In this document: positions 1 through 8,959 of the stretch, piece after piece
Layout of the letters: the number at the start of each line of letters is the position of its first letter
How positions within the stretch are numbered: position 1 is the first letter of the stretch
IMG/VR virus record: IMGVR_UViG_3300017734_000044
Coordinates: 1-31,328 of that record
Origin: a virus
Reading direction: 5' to 3' (one strand)
Length of the DNA stretch: 31,328 nt
Notes under the pieces: model-generated
The model's input: only the letters and a program-made list of their open reading frames with translations
Databases searched by the model: none
Told to the model about the DNA's origin: nothing
Translations under genes and position numbers: made by a program

Positions 1-100
1 AGCGTGTCGAGAAGGATGGGCCAATGATATGAAACAATGGAGAAAATGGCTAAATAAATCAGATAATAAAGTCTTTAGAACATGGCAAGGTAAACTATGA
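1..100 (+). CDS. 3' end of an unidentified virion-region protein (partial)
   Basis: The second reading frame is open from the window edge to a TGA at 98-100 and reads as a basic, tryptophan-rich C-terminus (includes KQWRKWLNKS and VFRTWQGKL). The stop overlaps the ATG of the adaptor gene in an ATGA arrangement, the same tight coupling seen through the genome, which supports it being real. Too little remains to name it. By position, just ahead of the head-tail adaptor, it may be a small head or connector-region protein, but this is inference from gene order only. Confidence 0.6.
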   Translation, partial: ACREGWANDMKQWRKWLNKSDNKVFRTWQGKL

Positions 101-747
101 CATATGCAGAATTAAAATCTAACATTGCAAACTTTTTAAATCGCTCTGATTTAACAGATGTAATTGACACATTTATTGATAGCACAGAATCAGAATTTAA
201 CCGCAGATTAAGGGTTAAAGGCATGATAAAACGTGCCACTGCAACATTAGACTCACAATACATATCAGTACCAACTGATTGGTTAGAGGCTATAAACATA
301 CAAATTGATAGTGGTGATTTCTCACCTTTGTTTCAACAATCTATAGAATCACTAGATGTCTACAGAAAATCAAACGATAACGTCACAGGTCAACCTATTT
401 ACTTTGCATTGGTAGATGATTCAATTGAATTTGCACCTACCCCAGACGGAAGTTATACAGTACAATTAACCTACTACAGCAAGATAGATGCGTTAAGCGA
501 TTCTAATACTAGCAATTTTTTATCCACAGGATATCCAGATGCTTATCTTTATGGATCACTAAAACACGCTTCTATTTACTTAATGGAAGATGAACGAGTG
601 CCACTATTTACAGCACAGTTCGAGAAAGCTTTAGAAGAAATGAGACTAGAGCAAGAAAAAGCTGAGTTTGCTAAAGGTTCTTTAATGCAAAGAAGAAGAA
701 CATATGGCAAACGCAGAAAAGATATTTATTATTTTGGTAATAACTAG
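97..747 (+). CDS. Head-tail adaptor protein (P22 gp4-like / phage adaptor)
   Basis: 216 residues. The N-terminus MTYAELKSNIANFLNRSDL is typical of a widespread phage adaptor family that caps the portal ring and joins it to the tail nozzle. The helical N-terminal part (about residues 1-45) is followed by a beta-rich middle with VPTDWLEAINIQI and YFALVDDSIEFAPTPDG, then a helical, strongly basic C-terminus (RRRTYGKRRKD). Start: the ATG overlaps the upstream stop (ATGA). It precedes the tail fiber genes and lies in the same block as the nozzle-like gene at 7029, as expected for a P22-like neck. The adaptor role is a family-level assignment; P22 gp4 itself is shorter (about 166 residues). Confidence 0.65.
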   Translation: MTYAELKSNIANFLNRSDLTDVIDTFIDSTESEFNRRLRVKGMIKRATATLDSQYISVPTDWLEAINIQIDSGDFSPLFQQSIESLDVYRKSNDNVTGQPIYFALVDDSIEFAPTPDGSYTVQLTYYSKIDALSDSNTSNFLSTGYPDAYLYGSLKHASIYLMEDERVPLFTAQFEKALEEMRLEQEKAEFAKGSLMQRRRTYGKRRKDIYYFGNN

Positions 748-758
748 GAGTACAAAAC

Positions 759-1151
759 ATGGCTGGATTTAGCGATTATTTAGAAGACAAAGTGCTTGAC
801 CATGTATTTGGCGGCACTGCTTATACAGCACCTACAACATTGTATGTTGCTTTATATACAGTAGCACCTACTGATACTGGTGGCGGTACTGAAGTAAGCG
901 GTGGAGCTTATGCAAGACAAACCGCAGCTTTTACTGTTTCAGGAACAAATCCAACAACAGCAACAAACTCTGCTGCAATTGAATACCCAACAGCTACAGC
1001 CGATTACGGAACTGTAGTTGCAGTTGGCATCTTTGATGCCCTATCATCAGGAAACTTATTAGCATATGCAAACTTAACTGCATCAAAAGTTGTTAGTACA
1101 GGAGACGTGTTCAGATTCAATGCTGGTGATTTAGACATAACATTAGCTTAA
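759..1151 (+). CDS. Small tail fiber-type protein, Gp80-like family
   Basis: 130 residues, predicted soluble and beta-rich. The pattern of an N-terminal helix (FSDYLEDKVLDHVFGG), then LYVALYTVAPTD, a glycine-rich turn EVSGGAYARQ, and a C-terminal VFRFNAGDLDITLA matches small phage proteins usually filed as Gp80-like tail fiber or minor tail proteins. An SD-like TAGGAG (744-749, overlapping the upstream stop) precedes the ATG at 759. It sits between the adaptor and the long fiber genes, so a role as a short fiber or fiber-attachment protein is likely. The precise structural role is inferred from the family and location and is not shown by the sequence. Confidence 0.6.
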   Translation: MAGFSDYLEDKVLDHVFGGTAYTAPTTLYVALYTVAPTDTGGGTEVSGGAYARQTAAFTVSGTNPTTATNSAAIEYPTATADYGTVVAVGIFDALSSGNLLAYANLTASKVVSTGDVFRFNAGDLDITLA

Positions 1152-1155
1152 CATC

Positions 1156-1698
1156 ATGGCCAGCATAGGCTACAACAAAGGCTACTACTCAAGATCAAGG
1201 TACAACGATCTTGCTATACAAGCCGAAGCAACCATTCAAGGCGTTTCAGGAGCTACTGCTACTGGAACACAAATAGATAGAACCACAGCAGTTATACAAG
1301 CTGTTTCTGGGTTTACTGCTACTGGTACACAAATTGATAAAGGAACAACAGTTATTGCTGCTGTTTCTAATGTAATTGCAGCAGGTAGAAAAACTCATGG
1401 TGGTTCTGCAACAATAGCAGCAGTATCAGACTTAAACGCACAAGGATTTGTAATACTTGATGGAGTTGCAACGATTGCAGGAACATCAGACTTTGATGCA
1501 ACAGGTAGGGCAACATTTGGCGGAGCATCAACCATAAATCAAACCAGTAGTCTTGTCGCTATCGGTGGTTTAAAATGGGAAGATATAATTGTTCCAGGCG
1601 AAACATGGACAGATCAAAATGTTGCAGGTGCAACATGGACAGATCAAACAAACCCATCAACAAATTGGACTGTATTAGATAAACAAGAGGCAGCTTAG
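1156..1698 (+). CDS. Repeat-containing tail protein with six ~20-residue beta repeats
   Basis: 180 residues. After a tyrosine-rich N-terminus (GYNKGYYSRSRYND) the protein consists of about six degenerate repeats of 20-21 residues (about residues 26-144) with the pattern [TV]I.xVS....A.G, for example TIQGVSGATATGTQI, VIQAVSGFTATGTQI and TIAAVSDLNAQG. The C-terminus carries two tryptophan motifs, ETWTDQ and ATWTDQ, then NWTVL. It ends directly against the next gene (TAG then ATG), indicating translational coupling with the large fiber. The repetition suggests an extended beta-structure, perhaps a fiber spacer or virion decoration. I do not recognise a named family. Confidence 0.55.
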   Translation: MASIGYNKGYYSRSRYNDLAIQAEATIQGVSGATATGTQIDRTTAVIQAVSGFTATGTQIDKGTTVIAAVSNVIAAGRKTHGGSATIAAVSDLNAQGFVILDGVATIAGTSDFDATGRATFGGASTINQTSSLVAIGGLKWEDIIVPGETWTDQNVAGATWTDQTNPSTNWTVLDKQEAA

Positions 1699-3843
1699 AT
1701 GGCAGATACATACACAACTAATCTAAATTTAACTAAACCAGAGCCAGGTGAAGCAGAAGATACTTGGGGTATTTCCCTCAATGCAGACCTTGATACTCTT
1801 GATGCAATTTTTAAATCAGATGGCACAGGCTCAAGCATAGGTTTAAATGTAGGATCTGGAAAAACTTTAGCGGTAGCTGGAACATTAAATGTTACTGGTA
1901 CTTTAAGCGGAGTTAGTACAAGTTCTATAACAGAGGGGTCTAACCTCTATTACACAGATGCAAAATTTGATACAAGACTTGCAACAAAAGATAGCGATAA
2001 TATTTCAGAGGGATCAAATAACCTCTATTTTACCAATGCTAGAGCAAGATCTGCTGTTAGTGCATCTGGTGATTTAGCTTACAACTCAAGCACTGGCGTA
2101 TTCTCATTTACTGAAAGAACTGATGCAGAAGTACAGGGCCTAATTACTGGTGGTACTGGCGTTACAGTTAGCAGTGGTCAAGTCTCTATAGGTCAAGCTG
2201 TAGCTACTTCTGATTCACCTACTTTTGCCAACATGACTTTAAGTGGCACTGACTCAATTAAGATTTCTAGTGGTACAACTGCTCAAAGAAATGGAACTCC
2301 AGTTGCAGGTATGTTCAGATACAATACAACCACTGGTGAGTTTGAAGGCTACACCAATGAGTGGGGTGCTATTGGCGGTGGCGGTGGATCATTCACCACA
2401 GATATTTTTGCTGGTGATGGTTCTGATACAACCTTTACAGTCACATCAAGCGTTGGTAATGAGAACGATCTTATGGTTTTCATTGATGGTGTATTCCAAG
2501 CACAAGACTCTTACAGCGTTTCAGGTACAACCTTAACTTTCTCAACTGCTCCTGCAAATGGCAGAGTTATTACTGTTTATCATGCTAAAGCTGTTTCAAT
2601 TGGAACTCCATCAGATAATTCAGTTGGCATCACTCAACTTAATGTAAGCGATGGTACTAATGGTCAAGTGCTTACCACTAATGGAAGTGGTACTTTATCT
2701 TTTGCCGATGGTGGCGTTGCTGGAATTACATCTTCTGCTGATGCTACAGCTATAACCATAGATAGTTCAGAGAATGTAGGGATTGGGGTAAGTCCATCAT
2801 ACAAACTACATTTAAGAGGTTCGCAAAACAGTGATGTGCTATATATTGATGATGGTTCTCAAGATGGTCACAGGCAGTTAGAGTTTTCATCATCTTCCAA
2901 TGGTCAAATTTGGACTGTAAATTCACAAGGGGATTCTGGTGGTGTATTAGGTGTTTTGGCTTTTGCAACAAAAGGCACAGAACGTATGAGGATAGATAGT
3001 GCTGGAAATGTTGGAATTGGATGCAGTCCTGCTGCTCCACTTGAAGTTAATCTTGCAACCGATTTTAATTGGCGTTTACTTGAAGGAGGTTCGCAAGCAA
3101 GATTAATGGCTATTAGCGATAATGGAGCATCTTATAAAGACATAGGGATATTGGGTCATAACACTGTTTTTTATCAGCAAGGCACAGAAAGTGCAAGAAT
3201 TGATAGTGCTGGACGATTGCTTAGTGGAACAACCTCTGCAATTCAAATTGAGAGATTAGGTATTCAATTTAATGGTGGTAATTCTATTGGAATAGCTTTA
3301 AAAACTACAGCAGCCGATGGTTACTTACAAAGATTTTTTGATAGTGGTGGAACAAACCAAGGTAATATTTATCTTGCAACAAATGGCACTGTTTCTTTTA
3401 ACAACCTTTCAGATTATAGGGTTAAAGAAAATGTAGTCACTGACTGGGATGCAACCACTAGGCTTAAACAATTAAAGCCATCAAGATTTAATTTTATTGC
3501 AGACAGCACAAATACTACAGTAGATGGCTTTTTAGCTCACGAAGTTGAAGACATAGTGCCAGAAGCTATCACTGGAACTAAAGATGCCACAGAAGAACTT
3601 ACAAATGTAGTAATTAATAATGTTGGTAATGTCATTGCAAGAGACATAGAAGAAGATGATTGGATAGCAGGTAAAGAAGATGAAACTTATCCATCTGATT
3701 CAACATGGGAAGCTTCTCATACAGCAAATGTTTATCAAGGCATAGACCAAGCAAAACTTGTTCCACTCTTAACCAAAGCATTGCAAGAAGCATTAACAAA
3801 AATTGAACAACTAGAATCAAGAATAGAAACACTAGAGGGATAA
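1699..3843 (+). CDS. Large tail fiber with C-terminal S74 intramolecular chaperone
   Basis: 714 residues. It begins [15 protein letters not shown], an N-terminal module common in marine phage fibers and thought to attach to the particle. The middle has duplicated EGSNLYYTDA/EGSNNLYFTNA segments, a beta module around residues 235-300 (TFTVTSSVGNENDLMVFIDG), and IDSSENVGIG-type modules. From residue 571 there is a peptidase S74 domain: S571-D-Y-R-V-K576, with the Ser-Lys pair that performs autocleavage once the trimer has folded, then [16 protein letters not shown] and a terminal coiled coil (ALTKIEQLESRIETLEG). The domain carries an insertion of about 45 residues before [14 protein letters not shown] compared with the homologue at 5997. 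Role: receptor-binding or adhesion fiber. Confident for the S74 domain; receptor unknown. Confidence 0.85.
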   Translation: MADTYTTNLNLTKPEPGEAEDTWGISLNADLDTLDAIFKSDGTGSSIGLNVGSGKTLAVAGTLNVTGTLSGVSTSSITEGSNLYYTDAKFDTRLATKDSDNISEGSNNLYFTNARARSAVSASGDLAYNSSTGVFSFTERTDAEVQGLITGGTGVTVSSGQVSIGQAVATSDSPTFANMTLSGTDSIKISSGTTAQRNGTPVAGMFRYNTTTGEFEGYTNEWGAIGGGGGSFTTDIFAGDGSDTTFTVTSSVGNENDLMVFIDGVFQAQDSYSVSGTTLTFSTAPANGRVITVYHAKAVSIGTPSDNSVGITQLNVSDGTNGQVLTTNGSGTLSFADGGVAGITSSADATAITIDSSENVGIGVSPSYKLHLRGSQNSDVLYIDDGSQDGHRQLEFSSSSNGQIWTVNSQGDSGGVLGVLAFATKGTERMRIDSAGNVGIGCSPAAPLEVNLATDFNWRLLEGGSQARLMAISDNGASYKDIGILGHNTVFYQQGTESARIDSAGRLLSGTTSAIQIERLGIQFNGGNSIGIALKTTAADGYLQRFFDSGGTNQGNIYLATNGTVSFNNLSDYRVKENVVTDWDATTRLKQLKPSRFNFIADSTNTTVDGFLAHEVEDIVPEAITGTKDATEELTNVVINNVGNVIARDIEEDDWIAGKEDETYPSDSTWEASHTANVYQGIDQAKLVPLLTKALQEALTKIEQLESRIETLEG

Positions 3844-5646
3844 ATGGCAAATACAAAGATACCAAGTGAACTTATAGCAGATAACTCTGTAGGAATAGCA
3901 GCTCTAAATGTAAGCGATGGCTCTGATGGGCAGGCATTAACTACCAATGGTGCAGGCACTTTAAGTTTTTCAACAATAAGCAGTGGTGCTACAAGTCTTA
4001 ATGGACTATCAGATTGCAAAACTTTTGGTACTTCATCTTTGTTAGTTGGTGACTCAGACACAGGCACGATTGATGCAGCTAATTACAACACTGGTTTAGG
4101 TGTTGGTGTTTTTAATGCTTTAACAAGTGGTGATGAAAATGTAATGATTGGTTTTGCAGCAGGTCAAACTTTAACAACAGGAAGCCACAATATTGGCATA
4201 GGTGTAAATGCTGTAGACGATGTAAGCACAGGAAGTTTTAATGTAGGTATAGGTACACATGCTGTAGGCTCAACCACAACTGCTTCTGAAAATGTAGGTA
4301 TTGGTTACTCAGCTTTATTTGCAAACACCACAGGTGCAGAAAACACTGCTGTAGGTGCTTCAGCTCTATCAGCCAATACCACTGCAGGAAATAACACAGC
4401 AGTTGGTCGTATGGCATTACGAGACAATACTACAGGTGATAATAATACTGCTTTGGGACATCAAGCAATGATTGCAAATACCACAGGCGTTAAGAATACA
4501 TCAGTTGGTAAGGGTTCTTTGTCAGCAAACACAACAGGTCATACAAATACAGCAGTTGGTTATTTTGCACTCACAGCAAATACCACAGGTGCAATAAATA
4601 CTGCAATAGGTAATGAAGCTTTAGACACCAACACAACAGGTAATTACAATACAGCTTTAGGTTATGCAGCACTGTATGCCAACACCACAGCATCCTATAA
4701 CACAGCAGTTGGCTCAAATGCTTTAGATGCTAATTCAACAGGAGCTGAAAATGTAGCCATAGGTGTAAATGCAATTGGCTCTAATACTACAGGCTCAGAT
4801 AATGTTGGAATAGGCTCTAATTCTTTAGCTAATAATACCACTGCTGTAAATAATGTAGCAGTTGGAAGAAGTGCTTTGTATGCAAGTACCACAGGTGCTA
4901 GTAACACTGCGATAGGGTATGGAGCATTGATAGCTAATACGACAGCTAATAATAATACAGGTGTTGGAGCAGATTGTTTAGCAGCAAATACTTCTGGAAC
5001 AGGCAATACTGCTGTGGGAGCAGATGCAGGTAAAAATATAACCACAGGCTCAGAAAATGTTGAAATAGGAATTGGTGCAAGATATATAACCACAGGAAAT
5101 TATCATACTATTGTGGGTGCATATTCTAGTCCTGCAAATACAAGCACTAATAGTGAGGTTGTTATTGGCAGAAATGTTTTAGGGGTTGGTCAAGGTTATG
5201 CAACTTTTGGTTCAAGTTCTAGTAGAACTTATGTTTCTATGGGTTCAACAACTTGGGGTTCTACTTCAGACGAAAGACTTAAAACCAACATTGTAGATGA
5301 GCCAGTGGGTTTAGATTTTATAAATGATTTAAGACCAGTCAAATTCAATTGGAAAAAGAAAAAGGATGTAGATTCAACCTTGTTTCCTAATATACATGAA
5401 GCTGATTCAGAGGACAGGGTTCAAGATACTGGTGATGGTATAGATATGCATGGTTTTATTGCACAAGAATTAGAAGCCACTGTAGCAAACTATTCAGACT
5501 TAGGCGATTTAGGACACCAAATATATAAAGAAACTGACGATGGAATTTACACTGCTGCACCAACAGCATTGCTACCAATGCTTGTAAAAGCTATACAAGA
5601 ACTTTCAGCAGAAGTTGAAACACTTAAATCACAACTAGGAGAATAA
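3844..5646 (+). CDS. YadA-head-like repeat tail fiber with S74 chaperone
   Basis: 600 residues, starting 1 bp after the preceding stop codon. The N-terminus (NSVGIAALNVSDGSDGQ) copies a module found inside the previous fiber. Residues 80-418 are about twenty 17-residue repeats with consensus NTAVGxxALxANTTGxx, the pattern of the left-handed beta-roll heads of trimeric autotransporter adhesins. From residue 475 there is a second-type S74 domain (S475-D-E-R-L-K480; later MHGFIAQELEATV) and a coiled-coil end (LVKAIQELSAEVETLKSQLGE). The S74 part is closer to that of general fibers than to the other two here. Likely a trimeric adhesion spike; the beta-roll would be a rigid rod. The S74 call is firm; surface target unknown. 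Confidence 0.85.
   Translation: MANTKIPSELIADNSVGIAALNVSDGSDGQALTTNGAGTLSFSTISSGATSLNGLSDCKTFGTSSLLVGDSDTGTIDAANYNTGLGVGVFNALTSGDENVMIGFAAGQTLTTGSHNIGIGVNAVDDVSTGSFNVGIGTHAVGSTTTASENVGIGYSALFANTTGAENTAVGASALSANTTAGNNTAVGRMALRDNTTGDNNTALGHQAMIANTTGVKNTSVGKGSLSANTTGHTNTAVGYFALTANTTGAINTAIGNEALDTNTTGNYNTALGYAALYANTTASYNTAVGSNALDANSTGAENVAIGVNAIGSNTTGSDNVGIGSNSLANNTTAVNNVAVGRSALYASTTGASNTAIGYGALIANTTANNNTGVGADCLAANTSGTGNTAVGADAGKNITTGSENVEIGIGARYITTGNYHTIVGAYSSPANTSTNSEVVIGRNVLGVGQGYATFGSSSSRTYVSMGSTTWGSTSDERLKTNIVDEPVGLDFINDLRPVKFNWKKKKDVDSTLFPNIHEADSEDRVQDTGDGIDMHGFIAQELEATVANYSDLGDLGHQIYKETDDGIYTAAPTALLPMLVKAIQELSAEVETLKSQLGE
4081..5097 (+). repeat. 51-bp coding tandem repeat, about 20 units
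   Basis: Twenty in-frame units, each 17 codons (the last is 16), encode variants of NTAVGxxALxANTTG. The protein-level pattern is strict at the N-x-x-[AGI]-[VIL]-G core and the TT[GA] turn, while codons vary between units. This divergence argues for an old, selected repeat and not a recent expansion, though in-frame gain or loss of units could still alter rod length. Confidence 0.9.
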
Positions 5647-5647
5647 A

Positions 5648-5899
5648 ATGAAAACAGTATCAGAAGTACTAACAGCAGCAACCGATAGCGTTGATTTAAT
5701 TAATGCAATTGATAATGGTTCACATGATGTAGAGGGCGTGGAGCAAACAGAGATAAATGACACGGTACAAAGAAATGTAGACCATCTTGAACTTATCTTG
5801 GCTTACACAGACCCAGATGTAGCAGGTGACTCATCAGATAAGTCTAGCTACACAGATGCGATTGCTACTGGTAAGGATTACATTTCTAACAATTCTTGA
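5648..5899 (+). CDS. Small acidic protein between fiber genes, unknown
   Basis: 83 residues, acidic and without hydrophobic segments (DNGSHDVEGVEQTEINDTV, LELILAYTDPDVAGD). Its ATG starts 1 bp after the fiber stop (TAAAATG). The protein looks helical, with aspartate and serine near the C-terminus. No family recognised. Being locked between two S74 fiber genes suggests a structural or assembly function such as a small tail component or fiber chaperone, which is inference from location. A 97-bp gap follows (5900-5996); it has no gene, only an AT-rich stretch without a convincing promoter. Confidence 0.55.
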   Translation: MKTVSEVLTAATDSVDLINAIDNGSHDVEGVEQTEINDTVQRNVDHLELILAYTDPDVAGDSSDKSSYTDAIATGKDYISNNS

Positions 5900-5996
5900 A
5901 ATAATTATCCTGATAGAGGTTATTAGCTTTATAATTAATAGAAAGAAACTAGAGTGGATTGATTAAATTAAGTCCAAATTAACAAAATAGAATATT

Positions 5997-7028
5997 ATGG
6001 CAGACACATATACAACAAACTTAAATTTAACAAAACCAGAGGTAGGTGCATCTACCAATACCTGGGGAACAAAAATAAATACTGACCTCGATACAGTAGA
6101 TGGATTATTTAGTTCCACTGGTACTTCGGTGGCCATGAACTTAGACGGAGCAGTCATTGATAGTTCTGTCATTGGTGGCACTACTCCTGCTGCTGGATCA
6201 TTCACAACACTAACAGCAAGCACATCTATTACAGGTAATGTTACTGGTAATTTAACAGGTAATGTTACAGGCAATGTCACTGGTGATTTAACAGGCAGCG
6301 TCACGGGTAATGTCACAGGTAATGTCACAGGAACAGTTTTAACAGCAGCACAACCTAACATTACAAGCGTTGGTACGCTGACAGGATTTACTTCGGGTGG
6401 TATTGATGATAATTCTACAAGCACAATGATTACCTTAACAAATGGATATCAAGTGTTTTTAACAGATTCTTCTAGTAGCTCTCAAGAAGTTAACATAGGC
6501 ACATCTAGCACTTTGGGTGGCAAGTTAAGTGTTCAAAGTGTTAACAACGAAGCTGCATACTTTCACAATAATGGTGGTAGTGGCGGAACTGGTAATGCGG
6601 TAGCTGCATTTAAAGTAACCAATTGGAATATTAACGATGCTTATGTGCAGACATTTTACAATTCTAGTGGCACATTGGCAGGTAGTATTTCTCTACCAAC
6701 TGGATCATCAACCACAACAGCATTTAACACATCCTCAGACTACAGGCTAAAACAAAATGTAGACTATACATGGGATGCAACCTCAAGACTAAAACAACTC
6801 AAGCCAGCAAGGTTTAGCTGGATATCTGATGATGACAACACATTGGTTGATGGCTTTATTGCACATGAGGTTTCAGACATAGTTCCCGAGGCCATTACTG
6901 GTACAAAAGATGCAGTCGATGATGATGGTAATCCTGAATATCAGGGCATAGATCAAGCCAAGCTTGTGCCATTATTGGTCAAAACCATACAAGAACTAGA
7001 AGCAAGAATTACAGCCTTAGAAAGCTAA
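5997..7028 (+). CDS. Third S74 tail fiber, paralogue of the 714-residue fiber
   Basis: 343 residues. [20 protein letters not shown] matches the start of the 714-residue fiber, so the two share an attachment module. Residues 79-114 form nine 4-residue repeats ([12 protein letters not shown]), a low-complexity glycine spacer. From residue 247 the S74 domain S247-D-Y-R-L-K252 and [18 protein letters not shown] is nearly the same as in the larger paralogue, with the [10 protein letters not shown] end and a short coiled coil ([12 protein letters not shown]). No clear Shine-Dalgarno lies before the ATG, so expression may be lower than for the coupled fibers. Likely a shorter alternative fiber. Duplication within the locus is the simplest explanation. 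Confidence 0.85.
   Translation: MADTYTTNLNLTKPEVGASTNTWGTKINTDLDTVDGLFSSTGTSVAMNLDGAVIDSSVIGGTTPAAGSFTTLTASTSITGNVTGNLTGNVTGNVTGDLTGSVTGNVTGNVTGTVLTAAQPNITSVGTLTGFTSGGIDDNSTSTMITLTNGYQVFLTDSSSSSQEVNIGTSSTLGGKLSVQSVNNEAAYFHNNGGSGGTGNAVAAFKVTNWNINDAYVQTFYNSSGTLAGSISLPTGSSTTTAFNTSSDYRLKQNVDYTWDATSRLKQLKPARFSWISDDDNTLVDGFIAHEVSDIVPEAITGTKDAVDDDGNPEYQGIDQAKLVPLLVKTIQELEARITALES
6231..6338 (+). repeat. 12-bp coding repeat (TGNV units), nine copies
   Basis: Nine consecutive 12-bp units encode [36 protein letters not shown]. Slippage would change length in frame by four residues, so the fiber could tolerate length variation. It is a common low-complexity spacer in phage fibers. Confidence 0.85.
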
Positions 7029-8537
7029 ATGGCATTATTTCCAATAACACCCCCAGCAGGCATAGTCAAAAATGGAACTGACTATGGCAACAAAGGTCGT
7101 TGGGTCGATGGAAATTTAGTTCGCTTTGAAAATGGCTACCTTAAACCTATAGGTGGCTGGACAAAACTAAGACAAACAGCCTTAGATGGATCACCTATTG
7201 GAATGTATGCTTACAACGATAACTTAGGTGAGCCTATATTAGCGGTTGGTACAACAGAAAAGGTTTATGTTTTATACGACAACACCTGGACTGATATTAC
7301 ACCATCGGGTTTTGTTAATGATGGAGATGCCGATCCTCTTGGTTATGGTGCATATCATTTTGGCGTAGAAGACTATGGTGATGCTCGTTCACAATCAAGC
7401 TTACCTTTAGATACAGGTCATTTTTCTTTCGATAACTGGGGCGAACATTTAATCTTTTGTTTCTCTGGTGATGGCAAGATTTATAAATGGCGACCCAATT
7501 CAGGCGGTACAGCCGATACTATAGGAACAGTCGTGACTAATGCACCTACAGGGTGTCAATCAATTATCGTGACCAACGAAAGACATTTGGTTGCTATTGG
7601 TTCGGGCGGAGATCCAAGAAAAATCTCATGGTCAGATAGAGAAGACAATACCAACTGGACATCTAAAGCTACTAACACCGCAGGTGATTTGCAAATACCT
7701 ACAGGTGGTAGAGCAATCATGGCAGCTTCATTTGGCAATGATATTATTATCTTTAGCGATACAGGTATCAGTAGAATGTTCTATGCAGGCTCACCTTTTG
7801 TTTATGGTATTGCTGATGCTGGAACTAACTGTAAAGCAGTCAGTAGAAGATCTATTGTTTCTACTGGTAATTTTCTAGCATGGATGGGTGAAAATTCTTT
7901 CTTTATTTATGATGGCACTGTAAGAGAAATACAATGTGAAGTGCATGATTATGTTTACGATTTACTTAATTTGCCAGGGAGAAAAGCTTGTTGGGGTGGA
8001 CACAATTCTAGCTTTAATGAAATATGGTGGGGATTCCCAAGCGGTGAACTACAATACGCACCAAACAAATATGTGATTTGGAATTATGGTGAAAATGTTT
8101 GGTCTGTTGGTGAACTAGATAGAGGTTGTTGGGTTGACCAAGGTGTCTTTGATTTTCCAACTTCAGCAGATAACTCCGGGTTTATCTATCAGCATGAATC
8201 AACTGTATTGGGTAACTCACCTAATTTAGGCGATGCTGTTCCATATGCGACCTCTGGGCCGATTGAAATAGGCAATGGTGACAATTATGTCCAATGCAAT
8301 CAAATACTTCCAGACGAAGAGGCTAATACACTTCCAGGTGTCACCCTTAGTTTCAAAGGTAAATTTACTCCATTAGGCCCTGAAACGGACTTTGGATCAT
8401 TTACTTTTGAAAGTGATGGTTATACCGATGCTAGGTTTACTGCAAGACAAGTCTCAATGACAGTCACAGGCAGTACCACACAAGATTTTCAAGTAGGAAA
8501 GATTAGATTAGATGTACGTAACAGAGGTAGAAGATAA
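7029..8537 (+). CDS. Tail nozzle / packaged-DNA stabilisation protein, P22 gp10-like
   Basis: 502 residues, beginning directly after the fiber stop. N-terminus ALFPITPPAGIVKNGTDYGNKGRWVDGNLVRF and GYLKPIGGW is the hallmark of the large beta-propeller-like tail nozzle proteins in short-tailed phages (P22 gp10, about 470 residues). Aromatic WG/GD repeats run through the protein (FSFDNWGEHLIFCFSGDG, ISRMFYAGSPFVYGI, NSFFIYDGTVREI, NEIWWGFPSG), consistent with repeated blades. A C-terminal beta region ends in IRLDVRNRGRR. Role: plugs and extends the portal-adaptor channel and holds fibers. The assignment is by pattern recognition and gene context. Confidence 0.65.
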   Translation: MALFPITPPAGIVKNGTDYGNKGRWVDGNLVRFENGYLKPIGGWTKLRQTALDGSPIGMYAYNDNLGEPILAVGTTEKVYVLYDNTWTDITPSGFVNDGDADPLGYGAYHFGVEDYGDARSQSSLPLDTGHFSFDNWGEHLIFCFSGDGKIYKWRPNSGGTADTIGTVVTNAPTGCQSIIVTNERHLVAIGSGGDPRKISWSDREDNTNWTSKATNTAGDLQIPTGGRAIMAASFGNDIIIFSDTGISRMFYAGSPFVYGIADAGTNCKAVSRRSIVSTGNFLAWMGENSFFIYDGTVREIQCEVHDYVYDLLNLPGRKACWGGHNSSFNEIWWGFPSGELQYAPNKYVIWNYGENVWSVGELDRGCWVDQGVFDFPTSADNSGFIYQHESTVLGNSPNLGDAVPYATSGPIEIGNGDNYVQCNQILPDEEANTLPGVTLSFKGKFTPLGPETDFGSFTFESDGYTDARFTARQVSMTVTGSTTQDFQVGKIRLDVRNRGRR

Positions 8538-8902
8538 TGGATTTATCCTCACAAAGACAGTACATACAAAGAGCAATCAATGTTAAATATTCTTTTACAG
8601 CTACCACGCAGCAAACTATCTATACAGCACCTAGCGGCGGTGACTTTGATTTTGCGATTATTAAAGATTTCATAGCTTGTGACCATGGTAATCAACAAAC
8701 CAACTTAGATGTATCAATTACCGATACCAGTTCTAATGAGTTTTTTCTTTATAAACAACACAATATAACTGCATACGCTACAGATGAATTGGTACTTGGT
8801 TCAGGAATAATTATTCAACAAGGTGAAATAATAAAAGCACAAGTAAATCATGCAAACATTGATTTGATTTTAAGTATTATTGAATATGGAAAAGGCGATT
8901 AG
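8537..8902 (+). CDS. Small beta-rich virion protein, unknown
   Basis: 121 residues; its ATG overlaps the nozzle stop by 1 bp (TAATG), so translation is coupled. The sequence is beta-rich and soluble (YSFTATTQQTIYTAPSGGDFDFAIIKDF, LDVSITDTSSNEFFLYK, LVLGSGIIIQQGEIIKAQV), like a jelly-roll or fiber-associated domain. I recall similar small proteins after tail nozzle genes in marine phages but cannot name a family. Possibly a tail appendage, decoration or plug protein. A very short reading frame (8906-8947) in the following gap is too weak to call a gene. Confidence 0.6.
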   Translation: MDLSSQRQYIQRAINVKYSFTATTQQTIYTAPSGGDFDFAIIKDFIACDHGNQQTNLDVSITDTSSNEFFLYKQHNITAYATDELVLGSGIIIQQGEIIKAQVNHANIDLILSIIEYGKGD

Positions 8903-8959
8903 ATAATGAAATTTAATCATAAAATGTTTACAATAAAGGATATTTAAGAGGTTTATATT

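Noticed and set aside
4695-5093. 132-codon minus-strand frame inside the beta-roll repeat
   Set aside because: It is the antisense of the 51-bp repeat, giving a repetitive P/V/A-rich product; the plus strand is clearly coding.
5963-6424. 153-codon minus-strand frame with VTLPVTLP repeats
   Set aside because: Antisense of the TGNV repeat in the fiber; no SD and it conflicts with a well-supported gene.
1699-7028. Diversity-generating retroelement target in the fibers
   Set aside because: No reverse transcriptase or template repeat found in the window.
8906-8947. 13-codon frame between two virion genes
   Set aside because: Too short and without conserved features; no supporting SD.
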